A stretch of 64,000 bases of DNA from an uncultured Lachnospiraceae bacterium (GCA_910579465.1 CAJTUB010000001.1:526704-590703), one strand, 5' to 3'. Positions 23,586 through 32,414 are shown, counted from the first letter of the stretch. Translations and numbers: made by a program. Notes: generated by a model not told the origin, from the letters alone.

Positions 23586-24425
23586 ATGGATGTAATTGCA
23601 AACAAGACCTTTGATATGGAGCGGGCATTGTACGAGAGCCATGATATTTTACTGAAGAACTGTTCTTTTGACGGCCCTGCGGATGGTGAAAGCGCATTAA
23701 AGGAGAGTCGTAATATACAGGTGGAGCAGTGTTTTTTTCATCTGCGTTATCCGTTCTGGCATGACAGCGGACTGAAAATTTTTGATTCAGAGATGACGGA
23801 GCTTTGCCGCGCCGCGCTCTGGTACTCGGAGGATATTGAAATCACGGGAACGAAGCTGCACGGGATTAAGGCGTTGCGGGAATGCAGCAGGGTAAAGCTG
23901 TGTGGCTGCGACATTCTTTCACCGGAATTTGGCTGGTCCGTGCATGAGATAGAAATGAAGGACAGCACCATACAGAGTGAGTATTTTATGATGCGTTCCG
24001 ACAAGCTCCGGTTTACCGGCGTCCGGATGAAGGGAAAGTATTCCTTTCAGTATATTGAGGACTCCGTATTTGAAGACTGTGTATTCGATACAAAGGATGC
24101 ATTCTGGCATGCAAAGAACGTAATAGTCCGCAATAGTGTCGTGAAGGGGGAATATCTTGCTTGGTACTGTGAGAATGTTACCTTTGAAAACTGTAAAATT
24201 ATCGGGACACAGCCGCTCTGCTACTGCAAAAATTTAAAGCTGGTTGATTGTGAGATGGTGGATACGGATCTCTGCTTTGAAAAGTCGGAGGTGGAGGCGA
24301 CGATTACGACGCCTGTCGTAAGCATTAAAAATCCGCTGTCAGGTCATATTTATGTACCGGAGGTCGGAGAGGTCATCCGTGACGATGCAAGGTTCGAGGG
24401 AACTGTAATTGTCGGACGGGGCTGA
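23586..24425 (+). CDS. DUF3737 family protein (right-handed beta-helix)
   Basis: This 279-residue protein consists of repeating short strands and turns with many Cys, Asp and Trp positions (NCSFDGPADGESALKES, YPFWHDSGLKIFDSEM, FWHAKNVIVRNSVVKGEY, CYCKNLKLVDCEM). The pattern belongs to DUF3737 and predicts a pectate-lyase-like parallel beta-helix. No signal peptide is present. Biochemical role is unknown; the fold is often used to bind or modify carbohydrate. GAAAGGGGTTATCAGG precedes the ATG. It is monocistronic, with its own promoter and a terminator overlapping the stop. Confidence 0.88.
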   Translation: MDVIANKTFDMERALYESHDILLKNCSFDGPADGESALKESRNIQVEQCFFHLRYPFWHDSGLKIFDSEMTELCRAALWYSEDIEITGTKLHGIKALRECSRVKLCGCDILSPEFGWSVHEIEMKDSTIQSEYFMMRSDKLRFTGVRMKGKYSFQYIEDSVFEDCVFDTKDAFWHAKNVIVRNSVVKGEYLAWYCENVTFENCKIIGTQPLCYCKNLKLVDCEMVDTDLCFEKSEVEATITTPVVSIKNPLSGHIYVPEVGEVIRDDARFEGTVIVGRG

Positions 24426-24449
24426 TGCGTTTTTTGCATCAGCCTTGTT
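24420..24449 (+). terminator. Terminator overlapping the DUF3737 stop codon
   Basis: GGCTGATGC (24420-24428) pairs with GCATCAGCC (24436-24444), followed by TTGTT. The stop TGA lies inside the 5' arm. Confidence 0.6.
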
Positions 24450-24535
24450 GACAGCAAATCCATGTGCATCCGCCGGAGACTCTGGGGAAGCGGTGATTTC
24501 ATCAGCGCTTCCTTAGCAAAGAAGGGAGAAGAGTG

Positions 24536-25651
24536 ATGTGGCAGATCATTATGACGTTATTGTTTCTGGCAGAGATAGCCGGTTTTGTTTATCTGGCAAG
24601 CCGGATTTATCGGTTTGGTTTTACAAAGAGAATTTCACATGGAAATAAAAGAACCGGAATTGCAGTTTGTCTTGCAATTGTTCTTTTGCTTTTTGTCGGG
24701 CTCTGGCTGTGGATGGGCTATATGAATGCAGTAATCTGTATTCTTCATTTAGTCGCGTTCAGCTTAATTTTTGATGGTATTTTCTGGCTCGTCGGGAAGA
24801 TGAGTAAGAAGAAAATGAAACCGTATTATGCAGTGGCGGCGGCTGTCATTTTTTCGGTCTGTTATTTAACCGCAGGCTGGCATCTGGCACACGATGTCCG
24901 GCAGACAAGCTATACCATCGAGACGGAGAAGGCGACAGGAAATCTGCGTATTGTCCTGTTTTCGGATTCCCATATCGGTACAACGTTCGACGGGGCTGGC
25001 TTTTTAACTTATGTGAATGAAATGCAGGAGAAACATCCGGATGTCGTTGTGATTACCGGTGATTTTGTGGACGACGATACCTCGAAGGAGGATATGATTG
25101 CTGCCTGCAGCGCGCTCGGGACACTGAAAACAACCTATGGGGTATATTATGCCTTTGGAAATCACGATAAGGGATATTACGATGCGGCGTACAGAGGATA
25201 TGACGGGGACGATTTGATTGCCGAGCTGGAAAAGAACCAGGTGATTGTGTTGCAGGATGAAAGCAGACTGATTGACGACAGGTTTTATATTATCGGACGG
25301 CAGGATTTGTCGGAGGAGGCAGAGTCTGGCGGTACAAGGGAAACGATGAGCGGGCTGACAGAGCCGTTGGATATGGATAAGTTTACTATCGTACTGGACC
25401 ACCAGCCCTGTGATTATGAAAACCAGGTAAGGGCAGGCGTGGATTTGGTGCTTTCGGGGCATACACATGGCGGGCAGCTGTTTCCGCTTGCTTTTATCAG
25501 CGGATTGGTCAGCGAGAATGAGAAGATATATGGCTATGAAAAGCAGGGAAATACAAATTTTATTGTGACCTCCGGCATTTCGGACTGGGCAATCCGGTTT
25601 AAGACGGGATGTAAGTCGGAGTATGTCGTGATTGATGTCAAAGGAAACTAA
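24536..25651 (+). CDS. Membrane metallophosphoesterase
   Basis: This 371-residue protein has four hydrophobic segments in the first 125 residues, then a calcineurin-like phosphoesterase domain. The full metal-ligand set is LFSDSHIG (about 141), ITGDFVDDD (about 172), FGNHDKGYY (about 208) and LSGHTHGGQLFP (about 310). The domain faces outwards if the N-terminus is inside. Relatives (YkuE-like) act on lipid or cell-wall phosphate substrates; the substrate here is unknown. GGGAG lies 7 nt before the ATG at 24536 (a GTG codon directly before is too close). A second membrane phosphoesterase is encoded at 46752. Confidence 0.9.
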   Translation: MWQIIMTLLFLAEIAGFVYLASRIYRFGFTKRISHGNKRTGIAVCLAIVLLLFVGLWLWMGYMNAVICILHLVAFSLIFDGIFWLVGKMSKKKMKPYYAVAAAVIFSVCYLTAGWHLAHDVRQTSYTIETEKATGNLRIVLFSDSHIGTTFDGAGFLTYVNEMQEKHPDVVVITGDFVDDDTSKEDMIAACSALGTLKTTYGVYYAFGNHDKGYYDAAYRGYDGDDLIAELEKNQVIVLQDESRLIDDRFYIIGRQDLSEEAESGGTRETMSGLTEPLDMDKFTIVLDHQPCDYENQVRAGVDLVLSGHTHGGQLFPLAFISGLVSENEKIYGYEKQGNTNFIVTSGISDWAIRFKTGCKSEYVVIDVKGN

Positions 25652-25781
25652 GCTGTGCTTAGGTCTGTTGCGGAGGTGCATTCTTTGTCAGGTAAGTATC
25701 GAATTTTGTAGAAAAATGCAGATTTAGCGAGAAGAAATACTTGGATTTTTAATAGAATATGCAACATTAGCCCTATAAATA

Positions 25782-25790
25782 TGATATAAT
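25782..25790 (+). promoter_or_regulatory. Extended -10 promoter of the xylanase gene
   Basis: TGATATAAT (25782-25790) matches an extended -10. No good -35 is seen. The leader would be about 120 nt; I saw no catabolite-control (cre) palindrome with certainty in the 266-bp gap. Confidence 0.5.
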
Positions 25791-25917
25791 TTAGTGGCAA
25801 ACATCGAAATTGACTTAATATAGTAACGGAAAGGAGAAAATAGGGAACAGTTACAAGCCGGTTTTGATGTGTGCAGGTATGTTACTGAAAGACATCATTT
25901 TTGGAGGGTTTGCTATT

Positions 25918-27540
25918 ATGAAGAAAAGATGGAAAAAGCTGCTTGGCAGTGTATTGACGCTTGCCCTGTTGTTCGGAGTGATGCTTCCGTGCGGCAGTGC
26001 AAGTGCAGCGCAGGAGACATTGTTAAACACCTATGGGGCACTGTTCGGTTATTCCGGGACATGCATCAATCTGAGTCAGCTTCGTGATGCGGATACGTTA
26101 GCACATGTGAAGACTCATTATAACAGCATTACACTGGAAAATGAAATGAAGCCGGACGCGATGTTAGGCTATTCCCCAAGCCTTATTACAAAAGAGGCGG
26201 CAAAAAATTCAGGCTACTATGTACCTTCTTCCTGTACGGAAACCTATCTGCCGGCGATTAACTTTGACAGACTGGACGAGGTACTCCGGATTTGTTATGA
26301 AAACGGACTTTCTGTACGGGCACATACCTTAGTCTGGCACAGCCAGACGCCGGACTGGTTTTTCCGCGTCGGATATTCGAAGGATTACGGCTATGTATCA
26401 GCCGCACAGATGGATATCCGTATGGAATATTATATCAAGTCCGTCATGAATCATGTATACACAAGCCCGTATGGCAGAGTAGTGTATGCATGGGATGTTG
26501 TCAACGAGTATCTGCATGCACAGGAATCGGGCTGGCAGGCAATTTACGGAAGCGTAACAACCTCTCCGGCATTTGTAAAGCGTGCATTCCAGTATGCGTA
26601 TGACTGCATCAGTTATTTCGGTTTAACAGACTCTGTCAGCCTGTTCTACAATGACTACAATACATACATGGAAGTGGATGATGTCATCCAGATGATTCAT
26701 TACATTAATTCGGACAGGAAGCTGTGTAACGGGGTCGGCATGCAGTCGCACCTTGGGACAACCTTTCCGAGCGTGGCATATTATACGGCGGCATTACAGG
26801 CTTTTGTAAATGAAGGCTTTGAGGTACAGATTACAGAGTTAGATGTCGTAAACAAGGATAATGTTGACCAGGCAAATTATATGTATGATTTAATGTCAAA
26901 CATATTGGCAGTCAAAAAGAACGGCGGTAATATCACGGGAATCACCTTATGGGGCGTTTCTGACGATGTTACATGGATTAAGGGAGCAACACCGCTGCTG
27001 TTTTCAACATTAGGAAATGCAAAGTATGCATATTACCGCGTTCTGGACGCCTACAAGGATGCGGGCTACAGCGTCGGCGGTACAACAGGGACCCAGACGG
27101 CGCTGGCAGATGGCTGGTATTATATTAAAAATGTGCATGCACAGAAGTATCTGCAGACAGCCGGGAATGTGGCCGGAAACAGTATAAATGTGGAAATTGG
27201 CACGGGCTCCGGGGCGGCAGGACAGAAGTGGTATGTAACGAACCTGGGAGACGGTTATATTACCTTAAAGAACGGTCATGGTTATATGTTGGATGTGCAG
27301 TACGGAGTTAATGACGACGGAACCAATATCCAGACCTATTCTGCAAACGGTGCAGATGCACAGAAGTTCAAGCTTATGAAAACATCGGATGCCGGAGTAT
27401 ACGGGATTGCCACAAAGGTTTCAAACGATGCAAGGGCGCTTGATGTTTATAACTGGGGCTCGTCGGATGGCGTAAATGTGTGCCAGTGGACCTATTACGG
27501 CGCAGAGAACCAGCTCTGGAGGTTTGAACCTTGTAATTAA
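25918..27540 (+). CDS. Secreted GH10 endo-1,4-beta-xylanase with C-terminal ricin-type CBM13
   Basis: This 540-residue protein has a Sec signal peptide (about 1-31, cleaved near SASA-AQE). The GH10 barrel (about 35-385) shows NEMKPD (75-80), RAHTLVWHSQTPDWF (134-148), the acid/base in WDVVNE (E197) and the nucleophile in ITELDV (E307), so the double-displacement pair is intact. A short Gly/Thr linker leads to a ricin-like carbohydrate-binding domain (about 398-540) with repeated Q-x-W motifs (GQKWYV, AQKFKL, NQLWRF). It should cut xylan backbones outside the cell. No cell-wall anchor is visible, so it is probably released. GGAGGG lies 9 nt before the ATG. A terminator follows. Confidence 0.95.
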   Translation: MKKRWKKLLGSVLTLALLFGVMLPCGSASAAQETLLNTYGALFGYSGTCINLSQLRDADTLAHVKTHYNSITLENEMKPDAMLGYSPSLITKEAAKNSGYYVPSSCTETYLPAINFDRLDEVLRICYENGLSVRAHTLVWHSQTPDWFFRVGYSKDYGYVSAAQMDIRMEYYIKSVMNHVYTSPYGRVVYAWDVVNEYLHAQESGWQAIYGSVTTSPAFVKRAFQYAYDCISYFGLTDSVSLFYNDYNTYMEVDDVIQMIHYINSDRKLCNGVGMQSHLGTTFPSVAYYTAALQAFVNEGFEVQITELDVVNKDNVDQANYMYDLMSNILAVKKNGGNITGITLWGVSDDVTWIKGATPLLFSTLGNAKYAYYRVLDAYKDAGYSVGGTTGTQTALADGWYYIKNVHAQKYLQTAGNVAGNSINVEIGTGSGAAGQKWYVTNLGDGYITLKNGHGYMLDVQYGVNDDGTNIQTYSANGADAQKFKLMKTSDAGVYGIATKVSNDARALDVYNWGSSDGVNVCQWTYYGAENQLWRFEPCN

Positions 27541-27565
27541 GGGTTCCGGGATAAGAGAGAGGAAA

Positions 27566-27600
27566 ACGGGGCTGCGCTGTGTAAAGTGCAGCCCCGTCTT
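27566..27600 (+). terminator. Terminator of the xylanase gene
   Basis: ACGGGGCTGC (27566-27575) pairs with GCAGCCCCGT (27588-27597), followed by CTTAT. The T-run is short. Confidence 0.65.
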
Positions 27601-27618
27601 ATAAGAGGGGGAATACCT

Positions 27619-28098
27619 GTGAAAAAGAACAAAATTGCTGCTATAATGTTAATTATAATGTCCTGCGCACTTCTTGCGTCAGTGTGTATTACGGTTGTTA
27701 CATTACGGAAATCCGGCAGCGGCAGAATTATGGATGTTTACGATATTGGTCTCGGCGGTCTGATGAATTCAGAGGTACAGGAAATGTATCTGGATGAGGG
27801 GAGCAATCCCGACCTGAAGGGAGAGTTTTATGACGAGAATGTTTTAAAGGATATCCGGGAGATTTTATTAAACGGGTGTTACCAGAGCGCACCGGAACCG
27901 GTGAAAGACCCGGCTCCCGGCTCGGATGTTTGTCCATTCATACGGTTAAAGACGGCAGATGCCGTTTATAGTATTGCGGTAAAGGGAGGGGTACTCGCTG
28001 TTACGGCAGGCGGAGAGACAAAGTGCTATTATACGAACATCAGCCACCGGATTGGCGGGATAATCAGAGACGCTGCAATCCGGGAGTTTGCAAAGTAG
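27619..28098 (+). CDS. Small membrane-anchored protein, unknown function
   Basis: This 159-residue protein starts at GTG 27619 with GAGGGGG 7 nt upstream. An N-terminal hydrophobic segment (about 6-30, IAAIMLIIMSCALLASVCITVV) follows a Lys-rich start, so it is an anchored or secreted protein with an outside C-terminal domain of about 125 residues. That domain is mixed alpha/beta (EVQEMYLDEG, FIRLKTADAVYSIAVKGG, KCYYTNISHRIGGII). I do not recognise the family. It has no promoter of its own that I can see; read-through from the xylanase terminator is possible. Confidence 0.72.
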   Translation: MKKNKIAAIMLIIMSCALLASVCITVVTLRKSGSGRIMDVYDIGLGGLMNSEVQEMYLDEGSNPDLKGEFYDENVLKDIREILLNGCYQSAPEPVKDPAPGSDVCPFIRLKTADAVYSIAVKGGVLAVTAGGETKCYYTNISHRIGGIIRDAAIREFAK

Positions 28099-28125
28099 AA
28101 ATTCTCCCTGCTTGAATAAAATATG

Positions 28126-28154
28126 TTGTTTTCTAGCTAGAATTTGTGTATACT
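28126..28154 (+). promoter_or_regulatory. Promoter and palindromic operator of phd-doc
   Basis: TTGTTT (28126-28131), 17 bp, TATACT (28149-28154). The perfect 12-bp palindrome TTCTAGCTAGAA (28131-28142) lies in the spacer, where a Phd-type antitoxin dimer could bind and repress. The operator role is inferred. Confidence 0.65.
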
Positions 28155-28180
28155 ATAAAGGAAAGTGAGGTGCATATAAA

Positions 28181-28423
28181 GTGACAATAGATACCAATAC
28201 GATGATTTCAATCACAGAAGCGAATCAAAACTTTTCAAAAGTAGCTAAAGTAGTTGATGAGCATGGAACAGCAGTAATTTTGAAAAATAATGTACCCAGA
28301 TATTTAGTGATTGATTTTAGTAAGGCAGAAAAAGAAAAGGTTGCCAATACGGAAGACGTTCTTGCAATATCTGAGCGGTTAATAAAGCAAAATATGGAGG
28401 CGTACGAGGTTCTTGCAAAATGA
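28181..28423 (+). CDS. Phd/YefM family antitoxin
   Basis: This 80-residue protein begins at GTG with GTGAGGTG upstream. The N-terminal half has the Phd/YefM DNA-binding fold pattern (MISITEANQNFSKVAKVVDEHGTAVILKNNVPRYLVI), and the C-terminal tail (about 50-80) is helical and would wrap around the toxin. It overlaps the doc gene by 4 bp (ATGA), the usual translational coupling of such pairs. It probably neutralises Doc and represses its own promoter. Confidence 0.88.
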   Translation: MTIDTNTMISITEANQNFSKVAKVVDEHGTAVILKNNVPRYLVIDFSKAEKEKVANTEDVLAISERLIKQNMEAYEVLAK

Positions 28424-28797
28424 TTATTCTAAGCAAAGAACAGATATTAAATCTCCATGCAAGTCTGATAGAAGCTACAGGGGGAAGGGAGGGTATTCGC
28501 GATGAAGGCTTACTGGATTTGGCACTAAATAATCCTTTTCAGTCCTTTGGGGGAAAAGAACTGTATCCGAGTATTCAGGCGAAAGCAGCCCGGCTTTGTT
28601 TTGGACTAGTAAAGAATCATGCAATGATAGACGGAAACAAAAGACTTGGTGCGCATGTGATGCTGGTTTTTTTGGAATTGAATGGATATGAATTATCTTA
28701 CGGTCAAAAGGAGTTAAGTGATATGGTTCTTGCACTGGCATCCGGAGATGTTTGTGAGAAGAATATTCTGCAATGGATTATTGAACATCAAAAGTAA
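28420..28797 (+). CDS. doc: Doc-type Fic toxin
   Basis: This 125-residue protein has the usual length of Doc. The Fic motif is HAMIDGNKR (residues 67-75), close to HxFxDANKR, with Phe replaced by Met. EGIRDEGLLDLALNNP (about 24-39) is the other conserved stretch. Doc phosphorylates elongation factor EF-Tu and stops translation until the antitoxin returns. The catalytic H67, D71 and N73-K74-R75 are present, so it looks active. It overlaps the antitoxin by 4 bp. AT-rich DNA suggests recent transfer. Confidence 0.9.
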   Translation: MIILSKEQILNLHASLIEATGGREGIRDEGLLDLALNNPFQSFGGKELYPSIQAKAARLCFGLVKNHAMIDGNKRLGAHVMLVFLELNGYELSYGQKELSDMVLALASGDVCEKNILQWIIEHQK

Positions 28798-28905
28798 GTT
28801 CCTGGCATATGAGAGTGAATTATTTTCAAGTAGGTATGGCACGATTAAATTCTCAATCCGCACCTTTTTATCTTGGCGGGACAGTTTCGAAGGAGAAAGC
28901 GTTAC

Positions 28906-29709
28906 ATGATTGATGCACATGTTCATTTGGAAAAAGGGGCTTATACCGTAGAATGGGTGGAGCAGTTTATCGATTATGCTGTAAAAAGAAATATAGATGA
29001 GATTTTCTTTTTGGAACATACGCATATCTTCAAAGAATGTAGTAATCTGTATAATGAAATGTCATCCTTTAATGAATATCAGAAGAACTGGTATCAGAGA
29101 AAATGGGAGCAGGCACGTCCTTTAAAGGATTACATAGATTATATTGAAAAGTTAAAGCAGACAGAGTTCCCGGTACGTTTAAAATTTGGTCTTGAGGTAT
29201 GTTATTCTCCGGAACATGAAATTGACATTGCAAGGATAAAGCAAATGTATCCCTTTGACTTTTTGGTTGGCTCAATTCATTTTATTGACGGATGGGCGTT
29301 CAGCCATTTGAAGCAGAGATGGGATAAGGATGCGTATGATATAGATGAGTTGTATGAAAAATATTATGCACGGATGATGTCATTGGTTCAGTGCGGTTTG
29401 TTTTCGGGTCTGGCGCATCCGCAGTCGCTACAATGCTTCGGGGCATATCCGCAAAAGGAATATCGCTATACTTACCTACAGCTTGCGCAGGCACTTTGTT
29501 CAAAACATATGTATATAGAAGAAAGCAGCGGCTTGGCAATTAACTATGGTGATAAACAGCCGGGAATGAATCCGGACATGCTGGAATGTATGATAAAGTG
29601 CAATGTGCCGGTTTTGACCGCGTCAGATGCCCATGTTCCACAAAATGTCGGTCTGTATATCAAAGAAATGAACAGTATCATAAAATCTGCAGAAAGCAGA
29701 AGATCCTGA
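28906..29709 (+). CDS. PHP domain protein, histidinol-phosphatase-like
   Basis: This 267-residue protein has the PHP metal-dependent phosphoesterase motifs: MIDAHVHLEKG (H5, H7), FFLEHTHIF (about 35), the RLKFGLEVCY glutamate (about 98), VGSIHFIDG (about 124), SGLAHPQ (about 168) and LTASDAHVP (about 243). Homologues are annotated as histidinol-phosphatase (HisK type) for histidine synthesis, but no his genes are nearby, so the substrate is open. AGGAGA lies before the ATG at 28906. It follows doc by 108 bp. Confidence 0.86.
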   Translation: MIDAHVHLEKGAYTVEWVEQFIDYAVKRNIDEIFFLEHTHIFKECSNLYNEMSSFNEYQKNWYQRKWEQARPLKDYIDYIEKLKQTEFPVRLKFGLEVCYSPEHEIDIARIKQMYPFDFLVGSIHFIDGWAFSHLKQRWDKDAYDIDELYEKYYARMMSLVQCGLFSGLAHPQSLQCFGAYPQKEYRYTYLQLAQALCSKHMYIEESSGLAINYGDKQPGMNPDMLECMIKCNVPVLTASDAHVPQNVGLYIKEMNSIIKSAESRRS

Positions 29710-29717
29710 TGACTGAG

Positions 29718-29787
29718 AAAAAAGATATGACTTAGTGCAACGCAGCCCTGCGGGATATGCGGTGTACTAAGTCATATCTTTTTTTAT
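29718..29787. terminator. Bidirectional terminator between the PHP gene and aroE
   Basis: AAAAAAGATATGACTTAGT (29718-29736) is the reverse complement of ACTAAGTCATATCTTTTTT (29766-29784), a 19-bp perfect stem with A-tract and T-tract ends. It works in both directions for the convergent genes. Confidence 0.92.
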
Positions 29788-29802
29788 CACGATGTGTAGT
29801 TC

Positions 29803-30573
29803 TTATTTTAACGTTTCCCGGATTTGTTTTGTTACCTCATCAATTTTTGTTTCATCCAGCTGCTTATCCAGAAAGTGCTGTGCCGCAAAAAATGCTTGCG
29901 CTACCAGCATCTCAAGGCCGTTTACGGCGGTGAGACCGCGGGATTTTGCCTGCGCAAGAAGCTTTGTGACGTTCGGGTTATAGATGATGTCGACCACCGC
30001 GGTAAGGCTTGTGAACGGCGTCAGGTCAAGCGGGGCAGCGTCGGTAGCGGGATACATGCCGACCGGGCTGGTATTGATTAAAAGTGCGGCGTCAGTATGC
30101 AGACGTCTTGCTTCCTCGTGGGTGCAGATGCCTTCCCCCGGCGTAATGTCCACGATGACAATTTCCTTTGCAAAGAGGCCGCGCAGAACCGCAAGCACCG
30201 CCTGGGCGGCTCCGCCGTTGCCGATGACAAGGACCTTTTTTCCGGTGACCTCAATCTTATTTTTCTTTAGTGTGTAAAGAAAACCGTCGTAATCGGTGTT
30301 GTAGCCGGTCAGGGTCCCGTCGCGGTTTACGATGGTATTGACGGCGCCGATGCTTTTGGCGCGTTCATCCATGACGTCTAAATAAGGAATGACCTCCCGC
30401 TTGTACGGAATGGTGACGTTGACTGCGGCGAACTCTTTCGCCGTCATAAACCTTGTCAGTTCTTCCCTTGTGAGCGGAATCAGCTCATAGGTGTAATCCG
30501 TGAGGGCTTCGTGGATTTCTTTGGAATAGCTGTGGGATAAGTGCTCCCCTAAAAGACCGTATTTTGCAGACAT
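29803..30573 (-). CDS. aroE: Shikimate dehydrogenase
   Basis: This 256-residue enzyme reduces 3-dehydroshikimate to shikimate with NADPH in the chorismate pathway. Seen are the substrate loop LSHSYSKEIH (about 12-21), the catalytic Lys in NVTIPYKREV (about 51-60), NTDYDGFLYTL (about 91-101), the NADP loop VIGNGGAAQAVLAVL (about 115) and NGLEMLVAQA (about 220). The start is the ATG at 30573, preceded by AGGAGGCGCGACTT; the upstream open stretch of 40 codons is unlike the family. No other aro gene is adjacent. It is divergent from spoIIIAA. Confidence 0.93.
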   Translation of the reverse strand: MSAKYGLLGEHLSHSYSKEIHEALTDYTYELIPLTREELTRFMTAKEFAAVNVTIPYKREVIPYLDVMDERAKSIGAVNTIVNRDGTLTGYNTDYDGFLYTLKKNKIEVTGKKVLVIGNGGAAQAVLAVLRGLFAKEIVIVDITPGEGICTHEEARRLHTDAALLINTSPVGMYPATDAAPLDLTPFTSLTAVVDIIYNPNVTKLLAQAKSRGLTAVNGLEMLVAQAFFAAQHFLDKQLDETKIDEVTKQIRETLK

Positions 30574-30735
30574 AAGTCGCGCCTCCTGTTTTTGTTTTCT
30601 CAGAAAGTATAGCACAGGGGAGGGTAGTTTGCAAGAAAAAGGGCATATTTTATAGCCTGTCTCATATATTGTGATAAGACGAAAAGAGGGCATACAGGGT
30701 GTGTCCGGAACTCGGTCGGAAAGAGAGGAAACGCC

Positions 30736-31650
30736 ATGAAGATACTCCGGATGCTGCCGGAAGCCCTGCAGGAGATTATAAAACGCTCTGCAATCCCGGA
30801 GAAGGCGCTGCGGGAAATACGTCTCCGGACGGGGCGGGGGCTGATTGCCGAGACGGCAGACGGTGAAAAGCTGCTGGCAAGGGACGGACGGAGCGTCCGT
30901 TCGGAAGCGGAAGCATACCTTGTGTCAAAGGAAGATGTCAAAACGGCGCTGGAGCTTCTGACGGGATATTCGGTATATGCCTTTGAGGACGAGCTGCGGC
31001 AGGGATATTTTACTGTGGAGGGCGGTCACCGCATCGGTGTGGCGGGACGTGCCGTATCCGAAAACGGGCGGGTACTCCGTATGAATTACATTTCGTTTCT
31101 GAATATCCGTATCGCACATGAGTGCAAGGGCTGCAGCCGGGAGCTGTTCCGGCGTCTGTACGGGGAAGGAAGGCTTTATCATACGCTGCTGTTTGCGCCT
31201 GCCGGATGTGGAAAAACGACGTTCCTGCGTGACCTGGTGCGTCTTCTTTCCGAGTCTGGTGTCCGTGCCGGCGTGGCGGACGAGCGTTCCGAGCTGGCAG
31301 CATGTTATCACGGAATCCCGCAGCATGACCTCGGAGGGCGTACCGATGTGATGGACGGGTGTCCGAAGGCGGAGGCAATGCAGATGCTTTTGCGTTCCAT
31401 GACCCCGCAGTTGCTGGCAGCAGACGAAATCGGACTGCCGGAGGATGCGCTTGCCATACGAGCAGCAGCAGGAAGCGGCTGTAAGGTTCTGGCGACCGCC
31501 CACGGCAGTACGCTGACGGAGATACAGAGGAATCCGATGTTAAGGGAGCTGTGGGAGGAGCGGAGGTTTGAACGATATGTCTGTCTTGGAAAAAGCGGAT
31601 ATAGCTTTGAGGTAAAGGCAATTTATGACGCAGAGGGGGAGGAACTCTAA
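30736..31650 (+). CDS. spoIIIAA: Stage III sporulation protein AA (ATPase)
   Basis: This 304-residue secretion-type ATPase powers the SpoIIIA-SpoIIQ channel that links mother cell and forespore. Its Walker A is APAGCGKTTFLRD (about residue 155), Walker B is in QLLAADEIGLPEDALAI (about 226), and the family stretch QGYFTVEGGHRIGVAGRA (about 93) is present. It is the first of eight genes in standard order. Expression should depend on sigma-E in the mother cell. I did not find a convincing sigma-E promoter: CATACAGG (30691-30698) and TCATATA (30662-30668) are 22 bp apart, too far. Confidence 0.96.
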   Translation: MKILRMLPEALQEIIKRSAIPEKALREIRLRTGRGLIAETADGEKLLARDGRSVRSEAEAYLVSKEDVKTALELLTGYSVYAFEDELRQGYFTVEGGHRIGVAGRAVSENGRVLRMNYISFLNIRIAHECKGCSRELFRRLYGEGRLYHTLLFAPAGCGKTTFLRDLVRLLSESGVRAGVADERSELAACYHGIPQHDLGGRTDVMDGCPKAEAMQMLLRSMTPQLLAADEIGLPEDALAIRAAAGSGCKVLATAHGSTLTEIQRNPMLRELWEERRFERYVCLGKSGYSFEVKAIYDAEGEEL

Positions 31651-31653
31651 GCG

Positions 31654-32187
31654 ATGGAATACTTGAAAATAATCGGTGCAGCACTGGTGATTGCGGCGGG
31701 GGCAGGGTTCGGCTCCTGTCCGGTACATAAGATGGCACACAGGACACAGGAGATGGAGGAGCTGTACTATTGTCTGCTCCGGTTGAAAAGTGAGATTTCC
31801 CATGCAGTAAGGACACTGCCGGAGGCATTAAAATGCGCTGCGGAGTGCGGGGAGGAAAAGAGAAACGGCGTATATAAAAGCATGCTGCTCCGGATTGCAG
31901 AGCGGATGGAAGAGGGGCGTTCTTCTTATCCGGTATTGTTAAAGGAAGCGGCAGAGGAGGTTTTCCGCGGAAGCGTTCTGACCGCAGAGGAGGAGGCAGC
32001 GTTTTTGCGTACCTTCCAGTCGCTCGGCGGTACGGACCGGGAAAAACAAATCCAGGCACTGGAGTATTATGCCGAAACAATCAGGCTTGCACTTTCCGAG
32101 GAAAAGCAAAAAAAGAAGGAGCGCTCGTATTTGTACCGGAGTCTCGGCGTGCTCGGCGGAATTTTTCTTTCGGTACTTTTGTACTAA
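31654..32187 (+). CDS. spoIIIAB: Stage III sporulation protein AB
   Basis: This 177-residue protein has the typical layout: an N-terminal membrane segment (about 4-22, LKIIGAALVIAAGAGFG), a cytoplasmic helical domain (about 30-145) rich in charged residues, and a second membrane segment at the end (about 157-177, SYLYRSLGVLGGIFLSVLLY). It resembles GspF-type inner-membrane components and is thought to bridge the AA ATPase to the channel base. It lies 3 bp after spoIIIAA. Confidence 0.93.
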   Translation: MEYLKIIGAALVIAAGAGFGSCPVHKMAHRTQEMEELYYCLLRLKSEISHAVRTLPEALKCAAECGEEKRNGVYKSMLLRIAERMEEGRSSYPVLLKEAAEEVFRGSVLTAEEEAAFLRTFQSLGGTDREKQIQALEYYAETIRLALSEEKQKKKERSYLYRSLGVLGGIFLSVLLY

Positions 32188-32210
32188 AAGAACGGAAAGC
32201 GGAGGTTTTT

Positions 32211-32405
32211 ATGACAATACAGCTGATATTTAAAATAGCGGCCGTCGGCATTCTGGTTTCGGTAGTGAATCAGGTGTTAAAGCATTCCGGCAGGGAGGAG
32301 CAGGCATTCTTAGTGAGTCTTGCAGGGCTATTGCTGGTGCTTTTATGGATTGTGCCGTATATTGCGGAACTGTTTACGACAATTATGAATTTATTCGAAT
32401 TATAG
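32211..32405 (+). CDS. spoIIIAC: Stage III sporulation protein AC
   Basis: This 64-residue protein is nearly all two membrane helices (FKIAAVGILVSVVNQVL and LVSLAGLLLVLLWIVPYIAELF), with a short charged loop (KHSGREEQ). It is of exact family size and one of the small polytopic parts of the channel. GGAGGTTTTT precedes the ATG. Confidence 0.93.
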   Translation: MTIQLIFKIAAVGILVSVVNQVLKHSGREEQAFLVSLAGLLLVLLWIVPYIAELFTTIMNLFEL

Positions 32406-32414
32406 GAGCGGTAT

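Noticed and set aside
30662..30698. Sigma-E-like -35 (TCATATA) and -10 (CATACAGG) before spoIIIAA
   Set aside because: The boxes are 22 bp apart instead of 14-15, and the -10 lacks the final T. A sigma-E promoter is expected there but this is not convincing.
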